This document shows positions 21,688-31,126 of a DNA stretch of 34,355 nucleotides, piece by piece. The translations under genes were made by a program, and so were the position numbers. The first letter of the stretch is position 1. Every line of letters starts with the position of its first letter. The notes under the pieces were generated by a model that was not told the DNA's origin, ran no database searches, and was given only the letters and a program-made list of their open reading frames with translations. The DNA is from PXAH01 sp964605645 (lineage in GTDB: Bacteria > Omnitrophota > Gorgyraeia > Duberdicusellales > 4484-171): the NCBI GenBank assembly GCA_964605645.1, contig CAZSDJ010000018.1, forward strand, positions 1 through 34,355, given 5' to 3'.

Positions 21688-22401
21688 CTATAATGTCATT
21701 GTTGTAGTTAAAATATCTTCTAAAATTTGTGTGATTTTTTTATGCACAAAACTGGTGTATGTTGGAACTCTTCGTTGACCTGCATCTATGCCTTTTAATA
21801 AATCCTGGTGAATCATAGGCACACCTGTATATCTAACACCAGGCCCCGGTTCAGTTTTGACATCAGAATATACTATCACATTGGATAAATTGAAATGTAT
21901 CAGTTCTTTTCGAATTATCTTTAAAGCCCTGTAATCATTGTCTTCTAAAATCATCTCTTTAATTTTATTTTGTAGAGCGGTGATCCCTATTTTCTTCTGC
22001 ACTCTATCAATAGAAACATATTCAAGATTTAACAAAAAAGAATTATCTAACAATAATGCCAATGAATCAACAAGTCCTGTATATAGAGTAATTAAAGAAG
22101 TAAGAAATAGAACTAAATAATTACCCATAAGCTTTTCATTACAAAAAGTAACAGTTACATCATTTAATTCCTGCTTAAGCTTCCCCTCTTTATCCTTTAA
22201 GAAATCAAAGTTATATAGTTTTTCCCAGTTAAAACTTTGGATATTTTCAAAGAGATGTTGAATCAATTCTATGCGGTGCTTCATAGACATTGTCAATTTT
22301 AAAACTTGATCCAGACGTTCTTCCGAAGACAACTCAAGCTTTGGTCTGATTACCTTTATTGAATCTCCGTATTTATCTAACAATGTAATTATGTTATTCA
22401 T
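21688..22401 (-). CDS. HEPN-motif partner of the STAND protein
   Basis: The 237-residue product is almost wholly helical and carries II-R164-K-E-L-I-H169-F-N, an R-x4-H pair of the HEPN type. An earlier long helix (YLVLFLTSLITLYTGLVDSL) would supply the facing helix of such a fold. Its ATG lies inside the end of the STAND gene (8-base overlap ATGAATAA), so the two are translationally coupled. The simplest reading is an RNase-like effector or regulator for the STAND sensor. Family name not recognised; HEPN assignment is by motif and helical character only. Confidence 0.55.
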   Translation of the reverse strand: MNNIITLLDKYGDSIKVIRPKLELSSEERLDQVLKLTMSMKHRIELIQHLFENIQSFNWEKLYNFDFLKDKEGKLKQELNDVTVTFCNEKLMGNYLVLFLTSLITLYTGLVDSLALLLDNSFLLNLEYVSIDRVQKKIGITALQNKIKEMILEDNDYRALKIIRKELIHFNLSNVIVYSDVKTEPGPGVRYTGVPMIHQDLLKGIDAGQRRVPTYTSFVHKKITQILEDILTTTMTL

Positions 22402-25400
22402 CTATTTCTGCATCTGATATTATTTCATTTTCTAATTCTTTTTTCGCATGTTCTAAAATGTCAGAATAAAATCTGTAAGCCACTGAAGATTTATCGATGT
22501 TTTTTAATAATTCTGATACTTTCTCTTTCATGTGAACATGTTTATGTGAAGGCTGACCCACAGTCCTTGTCATCCCCCCCGCATATACCAGGCTAAACAT
22601 ATTTGAACTTACATTTCTATAACATTCCTGCGATATGTTATTAGCCGCTTCTAAAAGTTTAACTACAAAACCTAAATTATCGTAAAGAAAACTTGTTGGT
22701 GCCTCCCTTAATAGTCTCGCAACAATCTGTATCTTTTTCTGATCTGAACTTTCAACCCACTCAACCAAGATATCCAACGATACTGTTGAATAATTATCAG
22801 AAATGGCTTTAAACAATTTCGGTAACCAGAAATAGTTTTCGCCCTTGTCATCATCGCTCAGCGCTAACTCCAAAACCTTATTTATATGTTTTTTAAAATC
22901 AGCCGCCTTTGATACATTCTTAAAAGCATAATCGAAATCTAAGTATGGCAGTGGCTGGTATTTATTATCCTTTTTCTGAGCATATTCTAACCGTTTGATG
23001 AAAAAATCTACAATTGAATCTAGATATTTCCCACGTTGTGTAAAATACTCGAATAATTTATCTGCATGATAGTGTTGTCTCTCAAAAATATTTATTGGTA
23101 ATAATTTCTCTAAAATAGCGTTTATATTACTGTCATCTAAATTGTCTAATTTTGCCCCATAAGTACTATCGAATATAGAGCAGAAATCATCGGAAAGTTC
23201 TGGGAATTGTTCTAAATCTACCAGCATGGCTAGTTCAAAAGCTTTGGCACAATCTTTCTGGCCAATCTTAGCCATTCCATGAATTAATGTCTTTGTGATA
23301 TTTGCGTTCCTGATCTTTAATAATTTTTTTATATTCTCGTAATCATAATCTGTGTATCCATTTGTACCATATGAATAAAAGTGTGCGATATTTAGGCATG
23401 TCCATTGGTCTTGACGCTCAATGGCAATATCCATTGTTGCGTTTATATTTTCCCTGCAATCTTCCTTTATTCTCAATGGCCATATTAAAGAAGAAAAACT
23501 TTTTGTTAACTCTGAATCTGGATTTTCAACGATTAATCTACAAAGGTTAAGGGCTATATCTGAATTCTCTTTGGCTATTTGAGACAAAAGAAAAGAAGGA
23601 TTTGTAGAAAGATTGTATTCGGATATATCTATTAGATATTCATTCAACGTATTGAAAATATCTGTTGCGCTGTTATATTTTTGCAAAACAATATTAGCAA
23701 CCTCTTTTGTTTCAGTATCTACTAATTGGCTGTGTTTCTCCCAGTTGTGATCATGTTCAAGGAACTCTCTATAGTTTCCCACTAGGGCCCTGTATATCCT
23801 GAATGTTTCTGTTTCATTAATAGTATCAATTACATCTTTTACCTTTTCTTTTAGCTCCTCGCTCCTTCCATGCAATTGATACCATATAAGATCCTTCTTG
23901 ATTACAGTTTTTAATGCGCCACTTTTAAGATGCGGAATTACCTCTTTTATAATATGTAATATTTTGATCTGTTCTTTTTGCAAATACTTTTTTTCTTTTT
24001 CGGATGACTGCCTACCAAATAATCCTGGAGGGTAACTAAGCGCATGTGTTAGCAGATCTAACGCCTTAGCAATAATATGTTTTGGCTTATCTGGTTGTAA
24101 ATGCTGCTTTAGAATCGTTAATGCTTCTGACCGCAAATCATCGATGACATCAAAATTTAACGCAAAACTGCCCATTACGAATGCACCTTTTCTAAATTCT
24201 GTATCCTTCCCTTCCTTTGCTAATAATTTTATAAGAATATCTAACGGGGAATAGCGATGGGTATATGCATCTTCTTGTGAAAGCCATTTCTTGATAGATG
24301 CGAGCATTTTCACATTATAAGCTTTTTGCTTTCTTGTGCCATATTCTGCTAAATCTAAAAGTATTCTAAGAGCAGATTCTGGATATGGGTTTAATTCCCT
24401 TTCTTCTGTTTTTCCCAAGCCCCAAAGAAGATCACAGCTCTGCTCAAAATAATTAATGTTATAAGCGATTTGCCTTAATAATCTCGGTAATTTTTCTAAT
24501 ACATTATCGTTTGACCATTTGGCTAACCTCATGAGCTCGTCTTCGGCAGGTTTATCAATAGCTGGTTTATTTATAGCAAAATCTATAATTTCGAGAGCGT
24601 GTAAAGGTTGAAAAACTGCTGCTTTTTCAATTTCATCTATTATTTTAATGCGTGCTGGAATTGTCCCTTTTAAAAAATCATCTTTTATTTTTTTCCATAT
24701 ATCATCTAGTAAATTTACCTCCTTATCTGCAAGATTTGCCCTCCACTCAACTTCTGAAGCATTAAATAAAATATGCTTCATATAATCGTCTTGGAAATGG
24801 CTAAAAACTTCATCAACAAAACCTGTAGGGTTACCATCCTTGCTAACGCAAGCTTTATACAAAATATGGTCGCTTAACAAATCTGGCGCTATTCGTACAA
24901 AGCGCCCCTTTCGAGATAGCAAGCCTTTCTTCTCTAAAGCGTCTATTCTTTTAACAATGTCTGAAACAGGTAGATTCAATATTTTATTTAGTTTTTCTCT
25001 GAAATTAATGTCTGAAGGCATTACTGGTGATAAAATAGATATATAATCTAATATTCTTTGGGTTGTTGTATCATTATAATCTTTACCTTTAAAATCCTCT
25101 AAAAACCTATCAAAGATAATTCTTTGGAAATCGTCTTTATGTGTAATAGTGTTGGGGTCAAAATAATTCTCATTAATAAGGTTACACGCAACAATTGTTG
25201 CCAAAGGGCAATCTTTTGTCATGCTAGTAACAATTTCTATTGTTCTTCGATCTTTGGTATTTAATATGTTATGCGCTAAGATCTTAATATCCTTTTCATC
25301 AAGATCCTCCAGATCACTTGTAATAACATTGTCATAGGCAATATTTCTAGAAAGTGCGTAGTTTATTTTATCTTTCCCTAAAGGTCTGGCAGAAAATATG

Positions 25401-26290
25401 AGTTTAATTTTATCTGCTGCGGGATTTCCTTTGAAAATAGAAATAAGGGTTTCTAAATCATCATATCTGTGGGCATCATCTAAAACAATAATGGAATTAC
25501 CAGTTGGCCACTCTTTTAAGGTAGCCTCATTTATGTCAAAGGTTTCCCTTAAGAATGAAACTTGATTCCATTTGGATTTCTTATTGTCCTTCAATCGATT
25601 TGCAAATTCATACAATATTTTGCTTTTTCCTAAGCCCCCTCTTCCAAAGAGAACAAAAACCCTTTTATCAGACTGTATAAATTCATTTAAGTCATTTAGA
25701 GTTTTATCTCTTCCGACAAGCTCATAATCATGTCTAAAATGTCCCTTTTTAAGAAAATCCTTGTAGTAAATATCGGCCTGTACAAATGGATGTAGTTTTT
25801 CGCGTTTCTGCTTGACGTGCTCTTCTAAAGCAGCCAGGGCTTGTGCTACTAGCTCATCTGTACTTTCAAAACCTGGGCCACTGAACTTAGACTGCCATAT
25901 TTTATTAAAGAAAGCTTGATGCTTCTTACGTCTTTCTTCATTTTTTTCTTCTGAAGCAAACGCTACCCCCTTACTTTTTACCTTATAAAAATGAAAAACA
26001 TTTATCCTGTAAGCATCTGCTTCATCATATTCGAGTTCAGTATAGGAATCACCGGTAATAGAATCGATGCTGCCATAATACGGTCCTGAAATTAAAATAA
26101 CCGCGTCTGAATTCCGGACTCTTTCAAGGCAGATATTTTTGGGGTGTTCTGGGGATGAAACCCAAAGCTCCATAGCTTCAGGTTTGTATTTTTCCTCTAG
26201 AGCTTTAATTAAGGCTGCCCTTTCTTCTTCTAAACCTTTAATCGGTGAACTTATGAAAATCTTTAATTTCTTTTCCTTATTTATATTCAT
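22394..26290 (-). CDS. DUF4062-STAND NTPase, Avs-like
   Basis: The 1298-residue product has an N-terminal DUF4062 domain (about 8-105: LKIFISSPIKGLEEERAAL, DAVILISGPYYGS, SYTELEYDEA), a TIR-like fold. A STAND NTPase follows, with Walker A FGRGGLGKS at 215-223, Walker B SIIVLDDAH at 266-274 and an FSARP sensor word. From about 500 to the end it is all-helical repeats, presumably the ligand-sensing solenoid. STAND proteins of this plan detect phage proteins and trigger an effector. It starts two bases after the hsdR stop, so it belongs to the restriction cluster, and it overlaps its HEPN partner by 8 bases. Whether DUF4062 or the HEPN partner is the effector is open. Confidence 0.8.
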   Translation of the reverse strand: MNINKEKKLKIFISSPIKGLEEERAALIKALEEKYKPEAMELWVSSPEHPKNICLERVRNSDAVILISGPYYGSIDSITGDSYTELEYDEADAYRINVFHFYKVKSKGVAFASEEKNEERRKKHQAFFNKIWQSKFSGPGFESTDELVAQALAALEEHVKQKREKLHPFVQADIYYKDFLKKGHFRHDYELVGRDKTLNDLNEFIQSDKRVFVLFGRGGLGKSKILYEFANRLKDNKKSKWNQVSFLRETFDINEATLKEWPTGNSIIVLDDAHRYDDLETLISIFKGNPAADKIKLIFSARPLGKDKINYALSRNIAYDNVITSDLEDLDEKDIKILAHNILNTKDRRTIEIVTSMTKDCPLATIVACNLINENYFDPNTITHKDDFQRIIFDRFLEDFKGKDYNDTTTQRILDYISILSPVMPSDINFREKLNKILNLPVSDIVKRIDALEKKGLLSRKGRFVRIAPDLLSDHILYKACVSKDGNPTGFVDEVFSHFQDDYMKHILFNASEVEWRANLADKEVNLLDDIWKKIKDDFLKGTIPARIKIIDEIEKAAVFQPLHALEIIDFAINKPAIDKPAEDELMRLAKWSNDNVLEKLPRLLRQIAYNINYFEQSCDLLWGLGKTEERELNPYPESALRILLDLAEYGTRKQKAYNVKMLASIKKWLSQEDAYTHRYSPLDILIKLLAKEGKDTEFRKGAFVMGSFALNFDVIDDLRSEALTILKQHLQPDKPKHIIAKALDLLTHALSYPPGLFGRQSSEKEKKYLQKEQIKILHIIKEVIPHLKSGALKTVIKKDLIWYQLHGRSEELKEKVKDVIDTINETETFRIYRALVGNYREFLEHDHNWEKHSQLVDTETKEVANIVLQKYNSATDIFNTLNEYLIDISEYNLSTNPSFLLSQIAKENSDIALNLCRLIVENPDSELTKSFSSLIWPLRIKEDCRENINATMDIAIERQDQWTCLNIAHFYSYGTNGYTDYDYENIKKLLKIRNANITKTLIHGMAKIGQKDCAKAFELAMLVDLEQFPELSDDFCSIFDSTYGAKLDNLDDSNINAILEKLLPINIFERQHYHADKLFEYFTQRGKYLDSIVDFFIKRLEYAQKKDNKYQPLPYLDFDYAFKNVSKAADFKKHINKVLELALSDDDKGENYFWLPKLFKAISDNYSTVSLDILVEWVESSDQKKIQIVARLLREAPTSFLYDNLGFVVKLLEAANNISQECYRNVSSNMFSLVYAGGMTRTVGQPSHKHVHMKEKVSELLKNIDKSSVAYRFYSDILEHAKKELENEIISDAEIDE

Positions 26291-26292
26291 AG

Positions 26293-29200
26293 CTATTCAC
26301 TTTGGAGTACAGCAGCTATCTCTGCAATAACTTTAAAATCTTCTTCATTCACATTTTCAAGCACAATATCATCAAATTTTTTATTGTCCGGTGAAAGAGT
26401 GATTTTTTTGTGTTTCCATGTTTCATCATCAAAATATTCTTTTTCGCTATGATAGCGCTTTATAGTAAATTTTTGTTGTGTTTCTGGGTCGGTGACTTTC
26501 CTAGACTGCGCAAGAACAACTTTGCCATTCCTTGAGCCGCCACGTTCTAAGCAAAATAAGCAAAAACTATTATTAGGAATAGTTGGTTCCATAGATTTTC
26601 CTACAACTTTAGCGATAAAGTAATCTTTATTGAATTTATTTTTATTGTCTATTTTTTTCCAGCCGATAATATCCGGATACGCCTGTTCGTTACTAAATAC
26701 TGTTGCAGCAGCCTGCAATGAAAGAACCGGTAAATATTCAGTATATTTTTTGTCTTTTTTTATTTCATCGTCTGGGATTAAATCATTTAGAAATAAAACA
26801 TCTTGTTTTTTATTTGTTCCATGAGATATATTTACTTTTTGTGCGTTAAGCCTCTTGTAAACTTTTTTAATAAGGTAATCTTTAACCACTGACGAAAATG
26901 CCTTATCTTCCATAATTTTATTAAAAATATCTTCATTCTGGTCCATACGATCTATCAATTTTGCAATAAACACGTCTTCAAAACCAAATTTAAAGTTTTC
27001 TATGGTGTTTGTTTTAGCCTGTGTTTCAAGTTTCTCATTTGAAATTAATTCTTCTTCTATTTGGTCAAAAAATAGTTTATCGGCTTCAGTGAAATCGGTT
27101 CCAAACCTATCATTTAGAATTTGTACAATTTCTGATAATTGCGCATACTCCTCTTTATCTTTTTTTGTTCCGGCCTCATTAATCGGTTTAAGCCCAGACT
27201 CTGCGCCTTTTTGTAATTCAATCTTACCCTGGGCAATCTTCTGCAATCGATAATACTCTAAAGCTAGTTCATCATCCAATGTAAAACGGCCCTCATTTGT
27301 TCTTTTGGGTATTTTTTTAAGCATAAAACGGATATAGGCATAAAACTTTTCAAGCTCTATGTCACTAAACGGCATTATTTGTGCTAAAAAGGCATATAGT
27401 CGAACAAATACTCTACACGTATTAGCAAAATCTTCTTTGTATTCATCTTTTTCGATATCTTTATATCTTTCAACAGCCTTATCGGCTAACGCGTTTAAAT
27501 GCGCATGTTCCGTTTTGTTGTGAAGTTTCTTGTTCTTAAAGAAAATATCGCAAAAGGCATTAACTTCAATGTAATCAACAATCCTAAAAGTATCAATTTT
27601 CGTTTTTAAATCATATAACTTATTGGGGTCTGTTGTATCTATGAGAGAAGTTTCTTCATAATAAGGTTGAAAAGCATTAAGAATGTCTTCCCTGTTATTT
27701 ACAAAATCAAGAACAAAAGTATCTTCTTTGCCCGGATGTGTTCTGTTCAACCGGCTCAAGGTTTGAACTGCCTTTACACCATCCAATCTTTTGTCCACAT
27801 ACATAGTGTGTAATAATGGCTGATCGAATCCGGTTTGATACTTTTCCGCAACAAGTAAGAGCTGATATCCTGATGTGCTAAACTTCTCAGGCAATTCTTT
27901 TGCTTTTATATGTTTCATGTTACCCCTTGCGTCAATATACGTATTCATTCCTTCTTCTGTGTATTCCGGTGGGATACCATCAAGCAATACCTTGCCGGAG
28001 AATGCTACTAAAGCTTTAATGTCAGTATAACCTTTTTCTTCCAGATATCGGTCAAATTCATGTTTATACCTAACTACGTGTTCTCGCGAAGCTGTAACTA
28101 CCATTGCTTTTGCTTTACCGCCAATCTTTTTCATTGTCACTTGCCTAAAATGTTCAATAATAACTTCTGTTTTTTGGGCAAGATTATGAGGATGTAGAGT
28201 TAAAAAACGGGCGATGGCCCGTGCCGCCTTCTTTTTATTTACATCGGGATCATCCTCAATTTTTTTGGAAAGTTGGAAATATGTTTTGTATGATATATAA
28301 TTTTGAAGCACATCGAGGATAAAACCTTCTTCTATAGCTTGTCTCATAGAATAAAGATGAAATGGTTCCGGCTTTCCATCTTTACCTTTTTGCCCGAATG
28401 CTTCAAGGGTCTTTGCTTTCGGAGTTGCCGTAAAAGCAATGAAATTAATATTAGGCTGAGGGCCACGCGCTTTCATCATCTCTCTAAGCCCATCTTCAAC
28501 ATCTCCCTCATCGCGAATCATCAATACTTTTTTTAGATCCCCGGCCATTTCGCCACCTTGTGAGCTATGCGCTTCGTCAACAATAACCGCATAATTACGT
28601 TTTGGTAATTCCTTAATTTTATCCAACACAAAAGGAAATTTTTGTAAAGTAGTTACAATTATGTTTGTTCCGCTTGTTAGTGCATCTGCTAATTGCTGAG
28701 AGTTTTTATTTATTTTTTCAACAACACCTCTTTTGTGTTCAAATTGATAAATTGTATCTTGTAGTTGCTGATCTAAAACAAGCCGGTCTGTAACAACAAT
28801 TACTGAGTCGAAAATCCTGTTATCAGTTTTATCATAAATACTTGCCAACCGATAAGCAAGCCAGGCAATTGAATTACTTTTGCCACTTCCTGCACTATGT
28901 TGAATTAGATAATTTTTACCAACACCGCTGATTAAAGTGTTGTTGGTAATCTTTCTTACAGAATCAAGTTGGTGGTAACGTGGGAAAATCATTTTTTCTT
29001 TTTTAATTCGTTTTCCTTCTATTAAATATTCTTCAGTTTGTAGATGGATAAAACTGCTAAGAATATCCATCCAACTTGATTTTTCAAAAACATTTTCCCA
29101 TAAATAATGAGTTTTATGTTTGCCGTCTACAGCTGGATTGCCGGCTCCCTTATTGACACCTTTGTTAAAAGGTAAATATTGAGTCTTACTACCTTGAACC

Positions 29201-29805
29201 CTAGTTGTCATATAAACAACATCTGTATCTACTGCAAAATGCACAAGCGCACGTTTTTTAAACTGGAATAAAAGCTCTTTAGCATTTCTATCATATTTAT
29301 ATTGCCGTTTAGCATTATCCACATTTTGGCCGGTGAAGGGATTTTTTAGTTCAATCGTTGCTACAGGAAGGCCGTTAAGGCTTAAAATCATATCAACTGA
29401 ACTTTCGTCTTTGGTGCTGTAATGAACCTGACGAGTTACCGTGAGTATGTTTTTTGCATATAATTTTTGGGTTTCCGGATTAAGGCTACTAACCGGTTGA
29501 AAATATGCTAGCTTGAATTTTTTACCGTAATCAATAACTCCATTTCTTAAGCAATCTAACATCCCCCTTGTATCAAGTTCTTGATTAAGGCGATATAGAA
29601 ATTTTTTCTCAACCTCTGTTCCATGAATACTAACTAATTCTTCCCAAATATCTTTTTGAGTGTTTTTAATAAATCGAAAAAGCACAGAGGTATCCATAGC
29701 AAGATTGCGATCAAATTGGTTTGGACTACCTTTTACATAGCCACCACCTGTAATTAAACTATTTTCAATCAATTCTTCAAATGCTCTTTCGTTAGTTATG
29801 CTCAC
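26293..29805 (-). CDS. hsdR: Type I restriction subunit HsdR with C-terminal S24 domain
   Basis: The 1170-residue product is a complete type I motor-nuclease. The N-terminal PD-(D/E)XK site has D138 and I-E152-L-K154-N. Walker A is HSAGSGKS (303-310), the DEAH box is IVDEAHSSQGG (410-413), motif III is FTATP (about 458-462), and motif VI is around TLSRLNRTHPGK. After about residue 1000 there is an extra domain: FIAKVVGKSMEPTIPNNSF with the S24 serine near 1071, then TIKRYH with the general-base lysine near 1116, then ITLSPDN and VIAEIAAVL. This is a LexA/UmuD/CI-type S24 peptidase fold. It overlaps hsdS by four bases (ATGA) and lies two bases before the STAND gene. It supplies DNA translocation and cleavage. 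Confidence 0.92.
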   Translation of the reverse strand: MSITNERAFEELIENSLITGGGYVKGSPNQFDRNLAMDTSVLFRFIKNTQKDIWEELVSIHGTEVEKKFLYRLNQELDTRGMLDCLRNGVIDYGKKFKLAYFQPVSSLNPETQKLYAKNILTVTRQVHYSTKDESSVDMILSLNGLPVATIELKNPFTGQNVDNAKRQYKYDRNAKELLFQFKKRALVHFAVDTDVVYMTTRVQGSKTQYLPFNKGVNKGAGNPAVDGKHKTHYLWENVFEKSSWMDILSSFIHLQTEEYLIEGKRIKKEKMIFPRYHQLDSVRKITNNTLISGVGKNYLIQHSAGSGKSNSIAWLAYRLASIYDKTDNRIFDSVIVVTDRLVLDQQLQDTIYQFEHKRGVVEKINKNSQQLADALTSGTNIIVTTLQKFPFVLDKIKELPKRNYAVIVDEAHSSQGGEMAGDLKKVLMIRDEGDVEDGLREMMKARGPQPNINFIAFTATPKAKTLEAFGQKGKDGKPEPFHLYSMRQAIEEGFILDVLQNYISYKTYFQLSKKIEDDPDVNKKKAARAIARFLTLHPHNLAQKTEVIIEHFRQVTMKKIGGKAKAMVVTASREHVVRYKHEFDRYLEEKGYTDIKALVAFSGKVLLDGIPPEYTEEGMNTYIDARGNMKHIKAKELPEKFSTSGYQLLLVAEKYQTGFDQPLLHTMYVDKRLDGVKAVQTLSRLNRTHPGKEDTFVLDFVNNREDILNAFQPYYEETSLIDTTDPNKLYDLKTKIDTFRIVDYIEVNAFCDIFFKNKKLHNKTEHAHLNALADKAVERYKDIEKDEYKEDFANTCRVFVRLYAFLAQIMPFSDIELEKFYAYIRFMLKKIPKRTNEGRFTLDDELALEYYRLQKIAQGKIELQKGAESGLKPINEAGTKKDKEEYAQLSEIVQILNDRFGTDFTEADKLFFDQIEEELISNEKLETQAKTNTIENFKFGFEDVFIAKLIDRMDQNEDIFNKIMEDKAFSSVVKDYLIKKVYKRLNAQKVNISHGTNKKQDVLFLNDLIPDDEIKKDKKYTEYLPVLSLQAAATVFSNEQAYPDIIGWKKIDNKNKFNKDYFIAKVVGKSMEPTIPNNSFCLFCLERGGSRNGKVVLAQSRKVTDPETQQKFTIKRYHSEKEYFDDETWKHKKITLSPDNKKFDDIVLENVNEEDFKVIAEIAAVLQSE

Positions 29806-31121
29806 GCCTTCTCCCCCACATCAATTTTTCCAGTTACCACTTCTGAAATCAAAGCAGTACGGTATTCTTTGAGTAATTCAATTGATCTTTCTTCACGATT
29901 TATTTGATTATCCATTTGACCACATTTTTTATCTAAATATCTTGAAATAGATTTTTGTTCATCAATAGAAGGAATTCCAATGGTAAAATTCTCCACAAAA
30001 TTATTTGTGACTCTTTTTTGGCCCGCAACCCCTTGCATAAATGCTTCGCCGAGTTTACGAAAGATACCCGAAGTTGTTAAAAGATACAGATATTCAGATA
30101 TTGTCTTATTTTTTACAGCACGTAAAACATGAAATTCTGTCGAACCAAATCCTATTTCAGACCCTAAATTAGACAATAAAGCCCCTTTGCTATTCTCAAA
30201 ACATGGTGTTATTTTTGCGAATATCACATCATTCTCAGCAAAGTATGTAAAGCCAGTCTTAACTTCAGCATAGGGCCGAACGACTGAATTATCAAAAGTT
30301 CCATCATTATTCATTGATTCCATTGCAATAAAAACAACCTGTACGCTTTCAGATATTTTATCTGGTCTTTGGGGGTTTATCGTAGTCACAAATTTCAATC
30401 TTCTTATTTTCCAATGCGCCGGGATTTTGCCAAGCCATTCGATACCGGAATCTTTCATTTTCGCATTGGGGTTAAGCCCTTTGGTAACGGCTTGATTGAT
30501 AATTGCTGTTCGCTCCTCCTTGAGAAGTCCGATCATACGTTCTTTTTTAGCAATAAGATCATTGATTTGGAAAATCTTGCTATTTATAAAATTTTCTATT
30601 TGGGATTGCTCGTCACTTTTTATACACGGTATAAAAAGTGAGCGGAATTTGCTAACATCAACAGATGGGACTGCTCCGGGCTTAACAAACCATTCCATAT
30701 TTATCAAACACATCAAAAAATAGTAATACATAACATTATCTGATGAATTTTTAAGAGCAACAGCCATCATATTATTATCAACAAGACAATCGCTTGAATT
30801 AATTTTGCGATGATTTTTTTTTAAGGCTTCGCCAATTTTTGCAAAAATAACCGATTGTTTAGGGACAATTGACCATTTATTATCTTGCACATCAGCATTG
30901 TCAACATAATTATTGGCATGTTCTGCAAATATCCCATCTGTATTAATATCACTGCATTTATAGAAGGGATAATCGCCACGACTTCGACCCTGCAGGTCTT
31001 CAGGAAATCCATTTCCAGAAATTACATTAAAAACAAATCTGGTACGAATAGTTTCCCAATGTTCTGGAATTTCACCAATCCACTCGATACCGGAATTTTT
31101 GTATTTTGGATATCGTTTCAT
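29802..31121 (-). CDS. hsdS: Type I restriction specificity subunit HsdS
   Basis: The 439-residue product has two target-recognition domains, each opened by the same conserved word: YKNSGIEWIGEIPEHWE at residue 6 and MKDSGIEWLGKIPAHWK near 221. Each is followed by a coiled helix (ERMIGLLKEERTAIINQAV; ERSIELLKEYRTALISEVV). This is the duplicated plan of functional HsdS, so recognition should be a bipartite site. Length is normal for a two-TRD subunit. It lies five bases after the HEPN-like gene and overlaps hsdR by four bases. The recognition sequence cannot be read from the protein by eye. Confidence 0.92.
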   Translation of the reverse strand: MKRYPKYKNSGIEWIGEIPEHWETIRTRFVFNVISGNGFPEDLQGRSRGDYPFYKCSDINTDGIFAEHANNYVDNADVQDNKWSIVPKQSVIFAKIGEALKKNHRKINSSDCLVDNNMMAVALKNSSDNVMYYYFLMCLINMEWFVKPGAVPSVDVSKFRSLFIPCIKSDEQSQIENFINSKIFQINDLIAKKERMIGLLKEERTAIINQAVTKGLNPNAKMKDSGIEWLGKIPAHWKIRRLKFVTTINPQRPDKISESVQVVFIAMESMNNDGTFDNSVVRPYAEVKTGFTYFAENDVIFAKITPCFENSKGALLSNLGSEIGFGSTEFHVLRAVKNKTISEYLYLLTTSGIFRKLGEAFMQGVAGQKRVTNNFVENFTIGIPSIDEQKSISRYLDKKCGQMDNQINREERSIELLKEYRTALISEVVTGKIDVGEKA

Positions 31122-31126
31122 GTGGT

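Noticed and set aside
22394..26290. Plus-strand frames of 60-70 codons opposite the STAND gene
   Set aside because: They lie wholly within a convincing gene on the other strand and show no domain or initiation signal.
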